A stretch of 45,652 nucleotides of DNA from assembly GCA_035716025.1 (NCBI GenBank), contig DASTKH010000049.1, positions 1 to 45,652 on the forward strand, written 5' to 3'. The notes under the pieces were generated by a model. That model made no database searches, was not told the DNA's origin, and saw nothing but the letters and a program-made list of their open reading frames with translations. Below are positions 35,960 to 43,573 of this stretch, one piece after another (position 1 is the stretch's first letter; the number at the start of each line of letters is the position of its first letter). The translations under genes and the position numbers were made by a program. Source of the stretch: JADGHE01 sp035716025 (GTDB lineage Bacteria > Pseudomonadota > Alphaproteobacteria > Rhizobiales > Xanthobacteraceae).

Positions 35960-38317
35960 CTACGCTGCGGCGCGCGGCCGCGCCTTCTGCACCGCCGCCC
36001 AGACCGCCGGGGGGGTGGCGGGCATGGAAATGTCCTCGGTGCCGACCGCGTCCGTGATCGCGTTGATGACTGCCGCCGGCGCCGCGATGGCCCCCGCCTC
36101 GCCGCACCCTTTGATGCCGAGCGGGTTCGACGGGCATTTCGTCACCGTCAGGCCGACCTTGTAGGACGGCAGATTGCCGGCACGCGGCATCGCATAGTCC
36201 ATGAAAGAGCCGGCGACGAGCTGGCCCTCGGCGGTGTAGACGGCGTGCTCGAGCAGCGCCTGTCCGACGCCCTGGGCGATGCCCCCGTGCACCTGACCCT
36301 CGACGATCATCGGATTGATCACCACCCCGAAATCATCGACCGCCGTCCAGCCGACGATCTCGACCCCGCCGGTTTCCGGGTCGACCTCGACTTCGCAAAT
36401 GTGGCATCCGGCCGGGAAAGTGAAATTCGTCGGGTCGTAAAAGGCCCCTTCCTTGAGCCCCGGTTCGAGCTCCTGCCCGGAGAATTTGTGGGCAATGTAG
36501 GCGTGCAAGGCGACGTCCCCCCAGGCCGCCGACTTGTCGGTGCCGGTGACCGTGAACTTGCCGTCCTTGAATTCGATATCGCCCTCGGCGGCCTCGAGCA
36601 GATGCGAGGCGACCTTCTTCGCCTTGGCCTCGACCTTGTCCAGCGCCTTCACGATCGCCGACATGCCGACCGCGCCGGAGCGCGACCCGTAGGTGCCCAT
36701 GCCGAACTGCACCTTGTCGGTGTCGCCGTGCACCACGCTGACATTCTCGATGGGGATGCCGAGCCGCTCGGAGACGAGTTGCGCGAAGGTCGTTTCGTGG
36801 CCCTGCCCGTGACTGTGCGAGCCGGTCAGCACCTCGACCGTGCCGGTGGGGTTGACCCGCACCTCGGCCGATTCCCACAGGCCGACGCCGGCTCCGAGCG
36901 AACCCACCGCCTGCGAGGGCGCAATCCCGCAGGCCTCGATATAGGTCGAGAAGCCGATGCCGCGCAGCTTGCCGCGCCGGGCGGCCTCGCGCTTGCGCGC
37001 CTTGAAATTCTTGTAGTCGGCAAGTTCGAGCGCCTTGTTGAGCGAGGCCTCGTAGTCGCCCGTGTCATAGGTCATGATCACGGGCGTCTGGTGCGGGAAG
37101 CTCTTGATGAAATTGCGTCGGCGTAGTTCCGGCGGGTCGATGTTCATTTCCCGCGCGGCGACCTCGACGAGCCGCTCCACCACGAAGGTCGCCTCCGGGC
37201 GCCCCGCCCCGCGATAGGCATCGACCGGCACGGTGTTCGTGTAGACCGCCGTGACCTCGCAGGAGATATGCGGAATCGCATACTGGCCGGACAGGAGGGT
37301 CGCATAGAGATAGGTGGGGATCGACGAGGAGAAGGTGGACATGTAACCGCCGAGATTGGCGATCGTCTGGGCGCGTAAGCCCAGAATCCGTCCCCTCTCG
37401 TCGAAGGCCATTTCCGCGTGCGTGACGTGGTCGCGGCCGTGCGCGTCGGCCAGGAAGGCCTCGGACCGGTCGCAGGTCCATTTCACCGGCCGCCCGACGC
37501 GCTTCGACGCCCACAGCGTCACCACCTCTTCCGGATAGATGAAGATCTTGGAGCCGAAACCGCCGCCGACGTCCGGCGCGATCACCCGCAGCTTGTGCTC
37601 GGGCGCCATGCCCACGAAAGCCGCGATCACGAGCCGGGCGACGTGCGGGTTCTGCGAGGTGTTCCAGAGCGTGAAGCTTTCCGAACCCGGATCGTATTCG
37701 CCGATCGCGACCCGCGGCTCGATGGCATTGGGGGCGAGCCGGTTGTTGACGATGTCGAGCCGCGTCACGTGTTTTGCGGCGGCGAAGGCCGCGTCGGTTG
37801 CCGCCTTGTCCCCGAGCGCCCATTCGTAGATCGTGTTGTTCGGCGCAACATCGTGGATTTGCGGGCCGCTGCGCGCCTTGGCGGGATCGACGACGGCGGG
37901 CAGCACCTCGTAGTCGACGACAATCTTCTCGGCCGCATCCTTGGCCTGGGCGACGGTTTCCGCGACCACGACCGCGACGGGGTCACCGACATAGCAGGCC
38001 TTTCCGACGGCGAGCGCCGGGTGCGGCGCCATCTTCATCGGCGAGCCGTCCTTGGAATGGATCATCCAGCCGCAGATGAGATCGCCGATCTTATCGGCGC
38101 GCAGCTCCGCGCCCGTGAGGACGGCGAGAACCCCCGGCATGGCCGCCGCGGCCGCCGTGTCGATGCCGCGGATGCGCGCATGGGCGTGCGGCGAACGCAG
38201 GAACACTGCATAGGCCTGGCCAGGCCGGCTGATGTCATCGGTGTAATGGCCTCTGCCGGTGACGAATCGAAGGTCCTCCTTGCGGCGCACCGCCGCGCCG
38301 ATGCCGGTCGCGCTCAT
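35960..38317 (-). CDS. coxL: Molybdenum hydroxylase large subunit, form II CO dehydrogenase-like
   Basis: Catalytic subunit of a xanthine-oxidase-family enzyme, 785 residues, binding the molybdopterin cytosine dinucleotide cofactor. Cofactor motifs are GGGFGSK (251-257) and the region with TGSHSHGQGHETTFAQL (coordinates near 36790-36830). The active-site loop is AYRGAGR at 367-373. Form I, the true CO dehydrogenases, have AYxCSFR with the Cu-binding cysteine; the loop here lacks that cysteine and is the form II type. The catalytic glutamate is Glu740 in GIKGCGEAG. The enzyme is therefore a hydroxylase whose substrate, CO or an organic compound, is open. Order S-L-M is the form II arrangement. 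Confidence 0.95.
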   Translation of the reverse strand: MSATGIGAAVRRKEDLRFVTGRGHYTDDISRPGQAYAVFLRSPHAHARIRGIDTAAAAAMPGVLAVLTGAELRADKIGDLICGWMIHSKDGSPMKMAPHPALAVGKACYVGDPVAVVVAETVAQAKDAAEKIVVDYEVLPAVVDPAKARSGPQIHDVAPNNTIYEWALGDKAATDAAFAAAKHVTRLDIVNNRLAPNAIEPRVAIGEYDPGSESFTLWNTSQNPHVARLVIAAFVGMAPEHKLRVIAPDVGGGFGSKIFIYPEEVVTLWASKRVGRPVKWTCDRSEAFLADAHGRDHVTHAEMAFDERGRILGLRAQTIANLGGYMSTFSSSIPTYLYATLLSGQYAIPHISCEVTAVYTNTVPVDAYRGAGRPEATFVVERLVEVAAREMNIDPPELRRRNFIKSFPHQTPVIMTYDTGDYEASLNKALELADYKNFKARKREAARRGKLRGIGFSTYIEACGIAPSQAVGSLGAGVGLWESAEVRVNPTGTVEVLTGSHSHGQGHETTFAQLVSERLGIPIENVSVVHGDTDKVQFGMGTYGSRSGAVGMSAIVKALDKVEAKAKKVASHLLEAAEGDIEFKDGKFTVTGTDKSAAWGDVALHAYIAHKFSGQELEPGLKEGAFYDPTNFTFPAGCHICEVEVDPETGGVEIVGWTAVDDFGVVINPMIVEGQVHGGIAQGVGQALLEHAVYTAEGQLVAGSFMDYAMPRAGNLPSYKVGLTVTKCPSNPLGIKGCGEAGAIAAPAAVINAITDAVGTEDISMPATPPAVWAAVQKARPRAAA

Positions 38318-38365
38318 CGTGTCATCCTCCCAGCCGCGGGTTCGCCTCCTTCTCTCCGGGGAGGC

Positions 38366-38863
38366 CTATTCCGCGGCAGCCTTCATCTTGTCGACCCGCG
38401 GCATCGCGCGCGCGCCTGCGTGGATCGCCTTGACGATGTTGTGATAGCCGGTACAGCGGCAGAGATTGCCGTCGAGTTCCTCGCGGATCGTGTGCTCGTC
38501 GAGGTCGTTGCCCAAGCGGTAGACCATCTCGACCGCCGCCATGATCATGCCGGGTGTGCAATAACCGCATTGCAGCCCGTGATGCTCGCGGAAGGCCTCC
38601 TGCATCGGATGCAGCTTGCCGTCCTGGGCCAAGCCCTCGATCGTGGTGACGTGGCAGCCTTCGACCTGCCAGGCGAAGGTGGTGCACGATTTCACGGCCA
38701 CACCGTCCACATGCACGACGCACGCGCCGCATTGCGAGGTGTCGCAGCCGACATGCGTGCCGGTGAGCCGCAGATTCTCGCGCAGGAACTGCACGAGCAG
38801 CGTCCGCGGCTCGCATTCGCTGCTGACAGGTTTACCGTTCACCGTCATGGATACGGTGGGCAT
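38366..38863 (-). CDS. coxS: Molybdenum hydroxylase [2Fe-2S] (small) subunit, CoxS-like
   Basis: Iron-sulfur subunit of 165 residues that carries electrons from the Mo site to the flavin. The N-terminal plant-ferredoxin-type cluster is held by Cys40, Cys45, Cys48 and Cys60 (GCDTSQCGAC...C) and the C-terminal cluster by Cys99, Cys102, Cys135 and Cys137 (CGYCTPGM...CRCTGY). The ATG at 38863 has a GGAGGAG ribosome binding site. The frame stays open upstream to 39163 but without family sequence. First gene of the S-L-M unit; 259 bases without a gene separate it from the coxG-like gene and may hold a promoter. Confidence 0.95.
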   Translation of the reverse strand: MPTVSMTVNGKPVSSECEPRTLLVQFLRENLRLTGTHVGCDTSQCGACVVHVDGVAVKSCTTFAWQVEGCHVTTIEGLAQDGKLHPMQEAFREHHGLQCGYCTPGMIMAAVEMVYRLGNDLDEHTIREELDGNLCRCTGYHNIVKAIHAGARAMPRVDKMKAAAE

Positions 38864-39122
38864 GTCTTCTCCTCCTCGAAGCTCCCCGCCCGGGCTGCCG
38901 GGGCGATGCGGGCGAGAATGGCGTGGGCCGGCGCACCATCGGTCTGCACGCGCGGCATGTTGCTGAATGGAACTTGTCCAAGTCTGAACCGCGGACGCGG
39001 CTGTGGTCAAGCCACCCGGCGGCCCGGGTCGCCCGCGCGCGTGTCTGCGGCCGGATGGCCGTGTTTGCCCCCGCCTGCGCCCCGTCGCTGGCGCCGCGAT
39101 CGGGCAGCGCAAGCCGCCCAAT

Positions 39123-39581
39123 TCAGGACTGCTGCGGGTCCACTGCGGCGGCGAATTTTTCAAAGAATTGATCGGCGAGCTTCTTCGCCGCCCCGTTCAC
39201 GAGGCGTTGGCCGAGCTGGGCGAGCTTGCCGCCGATCTGCGCCTCGACCGTATAGCTCAGCACCGTGCCGCCGCCGTCCGCCGGCCTGAGCGTGACCGTG
39301 GCCCCGCCCTTGGCGAAGCCCGCAACCCCGCCGTCGCCCTGCCCGGAAATCTTGTAGCCGTTGGGCGGATCAATGTCGGACAGCGTTACCTTGCCTTTGA
39401 AACGCGCCTTCACGGGCCCGATCTTGTTTGTCGCGACCGCCTCGAACTCGTTGGGCGCGGTCATGTTGAGGCTTTCGCAGCCGGGGATGCAGATTTTCAG
39501 CACCTCGGGATCGTTGAGCTTTTGCCAGACCTCCTCGCGCGGGGCACGGAGCTGGACTTCGCCGTTCATGGTCATGGCCAT
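39123..39581 (-). CDS. coxG: CoxG-like SRPBCC protein
   Basis: SRPBCC-fold protein of 152 residues related to CoxG, which in Oligotropha helps attach CO dehydrogenase to the membrane. The family opening GEVQLRAPREEVWQKLNDPEVLKICIPGCES is complete (split at 39480-39560), followed by KARFKGKVTLSDIDPP, GQGDGGVAGFAKGGATVTL and the C-terminal amphipathic helix LGQRLVNGAAKKLADQFFEKF. Starts at 39581 or two codons later are both possible. It is upstream of coxS on the same strand. Longer CoxG proteins have a C-terminal hydrophobic tail; this one ends after the domain, so membrane attachment by it is doubtful. Confidence 0.92.
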   Translation of the reverse strand: MAMTMNGEVQLRAPREEVWQKLNDPEVLKICIPGCESLNMTAPNEFEAVATNKIGPVKARFKGKVTLSDIDPPNGYKISGQGDGGVAGFAKGGATVTLRPADGGGTVLSYTVEAQIGGKLAQLGQRLVNGAAKKLADQFFEKFAAAVDPQQS

Positions 39582-39736
39582 GGCGCTGTCTCCGACATTC
39601 GGCCGCGCGCATGACGCGGGCGGCTTTGCCCTGCCTTTAGCAGATGCGCCGCGCCTGCGGCCAGGGGCGCCACGCGCCGCTTGCGCGCCACCGTCGGAAG
39701 CCTAGCCTCCCTGGCTCGGGATTCCGGGAGGAGAGA

Positions 39737-40123
39737 ATGGACGAACAGGAACGCCTCGAGACCGGCCTTGCACGACGCCGCCGCGGCCTCGGCGAACAGC
39801 ATGTCGCACGGAGCATGCAGGGCAAGACGCGGTTCACGGCCGAGTTCCAGGACCTCATCACCCGTTATGCATGGGGAGAAATCTGGACCCGGCCGCATTT
39901 CGACGACCGCACGCGCCGCGTTCTCGTGATCGGCACGCTCATTGCGCTCGACAAATGGGAGGAATTCCGCCTGCACGTGCGCGCAGCGCTCACCGAAGGC
40001 GGCTTTTCCGCCGAGGACATCAAGGAGATCATCCTGCAGCAGACGATTTATTGCGGCGTGCCGGCCGCCAACACCGCGTTCAAGGAAGCGGCGGCGATCC
40101 TCGCGACGCTCGGCAAAGGTTGA
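39737..40123 (+). CDS. Carboxymuconolactone decarboxylase family protein (PcaC-like)
   Basis: Protein of 128 residues from the CMD family. The ATG at 39737 directly follows a strong GGGAGGAG site. The sequence fits PcaC, gamma-carboxymuconolactone decarboxylase of the protocatechuate branch of the beta-ketoadipate pathway: FTAEFQDLITRYAWGEIWTRPHFDDRTRRVLVIG (39830-39930), LHVRAALTEGGFSAEDIKEIILQQTIYCGVPAANTAFKEA (39970-40090). CMD proteins otherwise include AhpD-like peroxidases with CxxC, which this lacks. No other pca gene lies nearby, so I leave out the symbol. It is convergent with the AraC-type gene. Confidence 0.88.
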   Translation: MDEQERLETGLARRRRGLGEQHVARSMQGKTRFTAEFQDLITRYAWGEIWTRPHFDDRTRRVLVIGTLIALDKWEEFRLHVRAALTEGGFSAEDIKEIILQQTIYCGVPAANTAFKEAAAILATLGKG

Positions 40124-40170
40124 AGGGCGCCGGGGCCGCCCGCCCGCCGCAGCTTCCGCGCAGGGGCGCC

Positions 40171-41067
40171 TCAGCCGCCGCGGCTTTCCCGGAAATCCTG
40201 CGGCGTCGTGCCGGTCTGCTTGCGGAAAAAGCGGGCGAAATGCGACGGGTCGGCAAAGCCGAGCCCATAGGCGATCTCGTGGATCGGCTGGCCGGTGAAG
40301 ACGAGCTGGCGCTTCGCCTCGGTGAGCAGCCGCTGGCGGATGAGGTGGCCGGCGGTGACGCCGATTGCCCGCTTGACGTGGTCGTTGAGGCGGTCCGCCG
40401 TCATCGCGAGCCTTTCGGCATAGAAGGCGAGCAGCCGCTCGGTGCGGAAATGCTCCTCGACGAGGTGCGAGAGCGCCGCGACCGTGGGGTCGGCCGGCTT
40501 CAGCGTGACGGCGCCGGAGCGGGCGCGGCTTGCGGCTAGCCGCGCGACCTCGACGGCGATGAGCGCGAGCAGCCCCCGCATCGCAAGCCGGTAGCCTTCG
40601 CGCGCCAGGAACGCCTCGCCGTGGAGATCGGCGCAGAGCGCGGAGAGCCGGCGCAACTCGCCGGGCTCCGCAAGCGGCACGAGGGGGGCCGCGGCGAGCG
40701 CCTTGAGACGCGAAAGGGCCCCGCCCGCGCGCTCGCCGAGCGCTTCCGCCGCATCCTCCGTGAAGCTCACGACCCAGCCGTCCGTCTCGGCCGGCCGGAA
40801 GCGGAACCCATGGGCGACGGTGGCCGGCACGAGAATGGCTGCGGGCGCCGCGAAAGGGAGCGCTGCGGCCTCATAGATCATCTCCCCGCCGCCTTTTTCG
40901 ATCGCGAGGATCTGGAAGAGGTTGCGGTGGCGGTGCGCGCGGATCGTCCAGTCGTGGATCGACGAGCGGGAGGCGATCGTCTCCACATGGATGAAATCGA
41001 AAGCCTGATCGTCCGGCGCCTCGCCGTAGAGATGGAAGAGCGGCAGCGCCTGCGCGGTCGCGGACAT
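40171..41067 (-). CDS. AraC family transcriptional regulator (PobR/HpaA-like)
   Basis: Activator of 298 residues with an N-terminal cupin-like sensor (HDWTIRAHRHRNLFQIL, AAILVPATVAHGFRF) and a C-terminal double helix-turn-helix: LAFYAERLAMTADRLNDHVKRAIG and IHEIAYGLGFADPSHFARFFRKQTGTTPQDFR. The sensor resembles that of aromatic-acid activators such as PobR and HpaA. With the CMD-like gene on one side and an HpaBC-type monooxygenase on the other, regulation of aromatic degradation is likely, but I see no binding site that proves the target. Starts at 41067 and 41079 are possible. It is divergent from parD. Confidence 0.88.
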   Translation of the reverse strand: MSATAQALPLFHLYGEAPDDQAFDFIHVETIASRSSIHDWTIRAHRHRNLFQILAIEKGGGEMIYEAAALPFAAPAAILVPATVAHGFRFRPAETDGWVVSFTEDAAEALGERAGGALSRLKALAAAPLVPLAEPGELRRLSALCADLHGEAFLAREGYRLAMRGLLALIAVEVARLAASRARSGAVTLKPADPTVAALSHLVEEHFRTERLLAFYAERLAMTADRLNDHVKRAIGVTAGHLIRQRLLTEAKRQLVFTGQPIHEIAYGLGFADPSHFARFFRKQTGTTPQDFRESRGG

Positions 41068-41181
41068 GGGGGCGAGCATAAGGCCCGGCCTCAGGGTTTT
41101 GGAGGGGGCGGCGGGACGCGTGCATGCAAGCTGCCGCACCCCGCGGATTTGGGCACCGCTTGCCGCGAAGACTTGTATCCC

Positions 41182-41206
41182 GGCATTGGCAATTTTTGCC
41201 AATGCC
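41182..41206. promoter_or_regulatory. Perfect 11-bp inverted repeat, probable ParD operator
   Basis: GGCATTGGCAA, three T, then the exact reverse complement. It lies 35 bases upstream of the parD ATG and covers the -35 box and much of the spacer of the parDE promoter, the usual place for antitoxin autorepression. Confidence 0.75.
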
Positions 41207-41214
41207 ACTATCTT
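41186..41214 (+). promoter_or_regulatory. Promoter of parDE
   Basis: TTGGCA (41186-41191), 17 bases, TATCTT (41209-41214). Transcription would begin near 41221, about 20 bases before the parD ATG. The -35 lies in the inverted repeat. Confidence 0.6.
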
Positions 41215-41240
41215 TCCAAGAATTGAGCGAGATGAGGCCC

Positions 41241-41507
41241 ATGCCGACCCGCAATATCAACCTCACGCCCGAGCAGGACGCCTTCATCGCCGACATGCTC
41301 AAGAAGGGCGAATACGCCAACGCCAGCGAGGCCGTGCGCGACGCCATCCGCGCGCTGCAACAGCGCCGCGCGATCGATGCGCTCAAGCTCGAACGCCTAC
41401 GCCGGAGCATCGATGCGGGGCTCGCCGACCTCGAACGCGGCGACTACGAGGACGTCGATGACGCCGACCTTGAAGCCTGGCTCGATCGTCTTATCGAAGC
41501 GCGCTGA
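41241..41507 (+). CDS. parD: Type II antitoxin, ParD family
   Basis: Antitoxin of 88 residues that neutralises ParE and represses its own operon. The N-terminal MPTRNINLTPEQDAFIADMLKKGEYANASEAVRDAIRAL (41241-41360) is the ribbon-helix-helix DNA-binding part of the CC2985-type ParD family, followed by a helical, acidic toxin-binding tail with DYEDVDDADLEAWLD. An ATG three codons earlier (41232) is an alternative start. The parE ATG comes six bases after the stop. A perfect inverted repeat and a promoter lie directly upstream. Confidence 0.92.
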   Translation: MPTRNINLTPEQDAFIADMLKKGEYANASEAVRDAIRALQQRRAIDALKLERLRRSIDAGLADLERGDYEDVDDADLEAWLDRLIEAR

Positions 41508-41513
41508 CCGTCC

Positions 41514-41939
41514 ATGGCGCGCTACCGCCTTACGCGGTCGGCAAGACGCGATATCGAGTCGATCTTGCGCACGAGCGAGGAGCGGCACGGCCGCGAGGTC
41601 CGCATCCGCTACGCCGCGCTCCTTCTCGCCGCGCTGCGCCGCCTCGCCGACGAGCCGGAGGGGCGCTCGACCTTGGACCGCAGCGCGCTGCGGCCCGGCC
41701 TTCGCAGTTTCCACATCCGCCATAACCGCGACGAAAGCCGCGAGGCGGCGGTGGCGAAACCGGCGCACGTGATGTTCTATCGCGCGCTGCAGCCGGGCCT
41801 CGTCGAGATCGTCCGCGTGCTGCATGATTGGCCCGTTCGAAGGCGTCGTGCCGGTGGACGACATGGGCACGATGCTCGACGCCGCGGCGGCGGCGCGCCG
41901 GGGCAAGACCGGACTCGCTGGATGGATGGGCAAGGCTGA
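41514..41939 (+). CDS. parE: ParE/RelE-type toxin with a replaced C-terminus
   Basis: ParE-family toxin, whose relatives poison DNA gyrase. Residues 1-105 follow the family: YRLTRSARRDIESILRTSEERHG at the start, RPGLRSFHIRH, and HVMFYRALQPGLVEIVRVLHD. ParE proteins normally end about ten residues later in a segment like RMDxxRHL. Here, after Asp105 (about 41828), the frame enters unrelated sequence and continues for 36 Arg/Gly-rich residues before a stop at 41939. The added part overlaps, in another frame, a DNA methyltransferase remnant. The toxin is therefore truncated and extended, and may be inactive; the antitoxin looks intact. Confidence 0.8.
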   Translation: MARYRLTRSARRDIESILRTSEERHGREVRIRYAALLLAALRRLADEPEGRSTLDRSALRPGLRSFHIRHNRDESREAAVAKPAHVMFYRALQPGLVEIVRVLHDWPVRRRRAGGRHGHDARRRGGGAPGQDRTRWMDGQG

Positions 41940-42170
41940 GGAAATCTGGGAGGCGCACAAGACGGCGAAAGTGAGCCTCGTCGGGCAATTCGACTACTAC
42001 GGAAAGCTCAGCGCACAATTTCCCATCGCACCCATTCGGGTCGTCTATTCCAAAGCCGGGACGTTGCCGGCGGCGGCCATTGTTGAAGACACGCGGGCCG
42101 CCATCGATCACAAGCTCTATTGGACCTCGGTTACGACACGCGAGGAAGGCTTGTATCTCGCTGCGATCGC
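41830..42170 (+). pseudogene. C-terminal remnant of a DNA methyltransferase
   Basis: In the frame beginning at 41824 the segment KVSLVGQFDYYGKLSAQFPIAP, IRVVYSKAGTLPAA and IDHKLYWTSVTTREEGLYLAAI closely resembles the C-terminal region of large N6-adenine DNA methyltransferases of restriction-modification type, upstream of the usual LNSE motif. Similarity stops abruptly near 42168, before that motif, and the catalytic domain is absent. The remnant starts where the ParE reading frame loses its family sequence. It has no start signal of its own. The match is from memory of the family and needs a search. Confidence 0.6.
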
Positions 42171-42485
42171 GGTCAGCACACGTGCACGACGCACATCATG
42201 GTGGAGCGACGAGGCAAACGAGAGGATGACGAACTGGAGCTTGCATTCCGACGCATCCGCGACGGGGCGAACCAGTGGGGCGCCATGCCCGGCTTCGAAA
42301 TCGTCTTCGTGGACAAGAAGACGAACTCCTCGGGGCTTCAGATCGCCGATCTCACGGCGCGCCCGATCGGCCGCCACGTCATGAATCCGTACCAGCCGAA
42401 CCGGGCCTGGGAGATCATCGAACCGAAGCTACGCAGGAGTCCGACGGGGAAGGTGGCGGGCTGGGGATTGAAGGTCTTCCCCTGA
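42171..42485 (+). pseudogene. C-terminal remnant of a DUF3800 protein
   Basis: In the frame ending at 42485 the segment from HIMVERRGKREDDELELAFRRI through FEIVFVDKKTNSSGLQIADLTARPIGRH to GWGLKVFP is the C-terminal third of a DUF3800 protein, a family with an RNase H-like fold common on mobile elements and in defence islands. The N-terminal part with the first catalytic aspartates (FIDESG) is missing; the upstream sequence is the methyltransferase remnant in another frame. A small open frame from an ATG at 42120 could be translated but would lack the active site. Confidence 0.72.
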
Positions 42486-42747
42486 AAAAGCGAAAGGCCC
42501 CGAGTGACCCCGGAGCCAGCCGCCGACCGGGAACAACCCCCAGTCCGATAACCGAAAGATGGTGATTATTCGTTAAGAAGTCAACAACGGAACCAGCCCG
42601 ACCGACCCGGTCGCTGCCAATCTTCCCCAAATCCTCCGAACAGCAATGCACCGAGGCCCGCCCGATCCTTGCGGGCATGTGGTCGCGCCTTGCTTCCTTC
42701 CTCGGCTTCCCCGCCGCCCCGCGTGCGGCCGGCCCGTCCCCCGGCCT

Positions 42748-43329
42748 TCAGACCTTCTTGTAGGCCCGATCGTGATAGACGAGCGCCGGGCATGGGTTGC
42801 CGATGTGCACGGCCTCGACCACGGCAAAAAAGACGTTGTGGGTCGCGACCGTCTTCACGTCCACCGTCCGGCAGTCGAAGGCGACCGCCGCCGAGCGCAG
42901 CACCGGCGCGCCGGTCGCCAGCGTCATCCATTCGCCCTGCACGAAACGCTCCGCGCCGGAAGCGCCGGTACGGCCGGCGAACAGGTCGGCAATCGCCTCC
43001 TGATCGGCCGCGAGCGTGTTGACACAGAAGACGCCGTTCTCCCGCAGGAGCGGCGTGCCGCGGCTCTTGCGGTTGAGGCAGACGAGCAGCGTCGGCGGCT
43101 GGTCCGACACCGAGCACACGGCCGTCGCGGTAAAGCCCGTGCGGCCGGCCCTCCCGTCCGTGGTGATGACGTTGACCGCAGCGCCAAGCCGCGCCATCGC
43201 CTCGCGGAAGAGCGGCGGTTCCACCGCCTTCACCGGCTCCGGCGCAATCGCCTCGAAGGCCCCGGCCATAGCGTCGTCGGGGCGCTGCTCGATCCAGTCC
43301 ATCGCAAGATTCGCGTGCGGGGCGTACAT
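42748..43329 (-). CDS. hpaC: Flavin reductase, HpaC-like
   Basis: NAD(P)H:flavin oxidoreductase that supplies reduced FAD to the HpaB-type oxygenase encoded next to it. The 193-residue protein has the family's split-barrel FMN-binding pattern: FREAMARLGAAVNVITTDGRAGRTGFTATAVCSVSDQPPTLLVCLNRKS (43060-43210), FCVNTLAADQEAIADLF, and the late HIGNPCPALVYHDRAYKKV. The ATG at 43329 has GGAGGT very close upstream (two bases), so a start a few codons later remains possible. The frame continues upstream as GC-rich shadow. It lies 244 bases downstream of hpaB on the same strand. Confidence 0.88.
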   Translation of the reverse strand: MYAPHANLAMDWIEQRPDDAMAGAFEAIAPEPVKAVEPPLFREAMARLGAAVNVITTDGRAGRTGFTATAVCSVSDQPPTLLVCLNRKSRGTPLLRENGVFCVNTLAADQEAIADLFAGRTGASGAERFVQGEWMTLATGAPVLRSAAVAFDCRTVDVKTVATHNVFFAVVEAVHIGNPCPALVYHDRAYKKV

Positions 43330-43573
43330 GCACCTCCATATAGCCCCGATGCCGCGCCCGTGCCGCAACCAATTGCGCAGGTCATTTTTTCCTCCCGGGA
43401 ACAGACGCCTCCGGGATTGCTGCCCTTCGAGGGAGATAGCATTCGCCGTATGCCGTCCCGTGCCGCCCGGCGCCGGTCTGTCCCCCTCGCCGCCTCCTCC
43501 CCGACGCCGGCCCCCGGCGGGAGCCGCGGGCCAAGACCCGCACGGCCTCATGAGCGCCGCGCTGTGCGGGGGC

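Noticed and set aside
37418..39289. Long plus-strand open frame opposite coxL and coxS
   Set aside because: Lies antisense to clear molybdenum hydroxylase genes and has no recognisable motif.
42120..42485. Intact small gene encoding the DUF3800-like tail
   Set aside because: Lacks the N-terminal catalytic part of the family and has no ribosome binding site; treated as a remnant.
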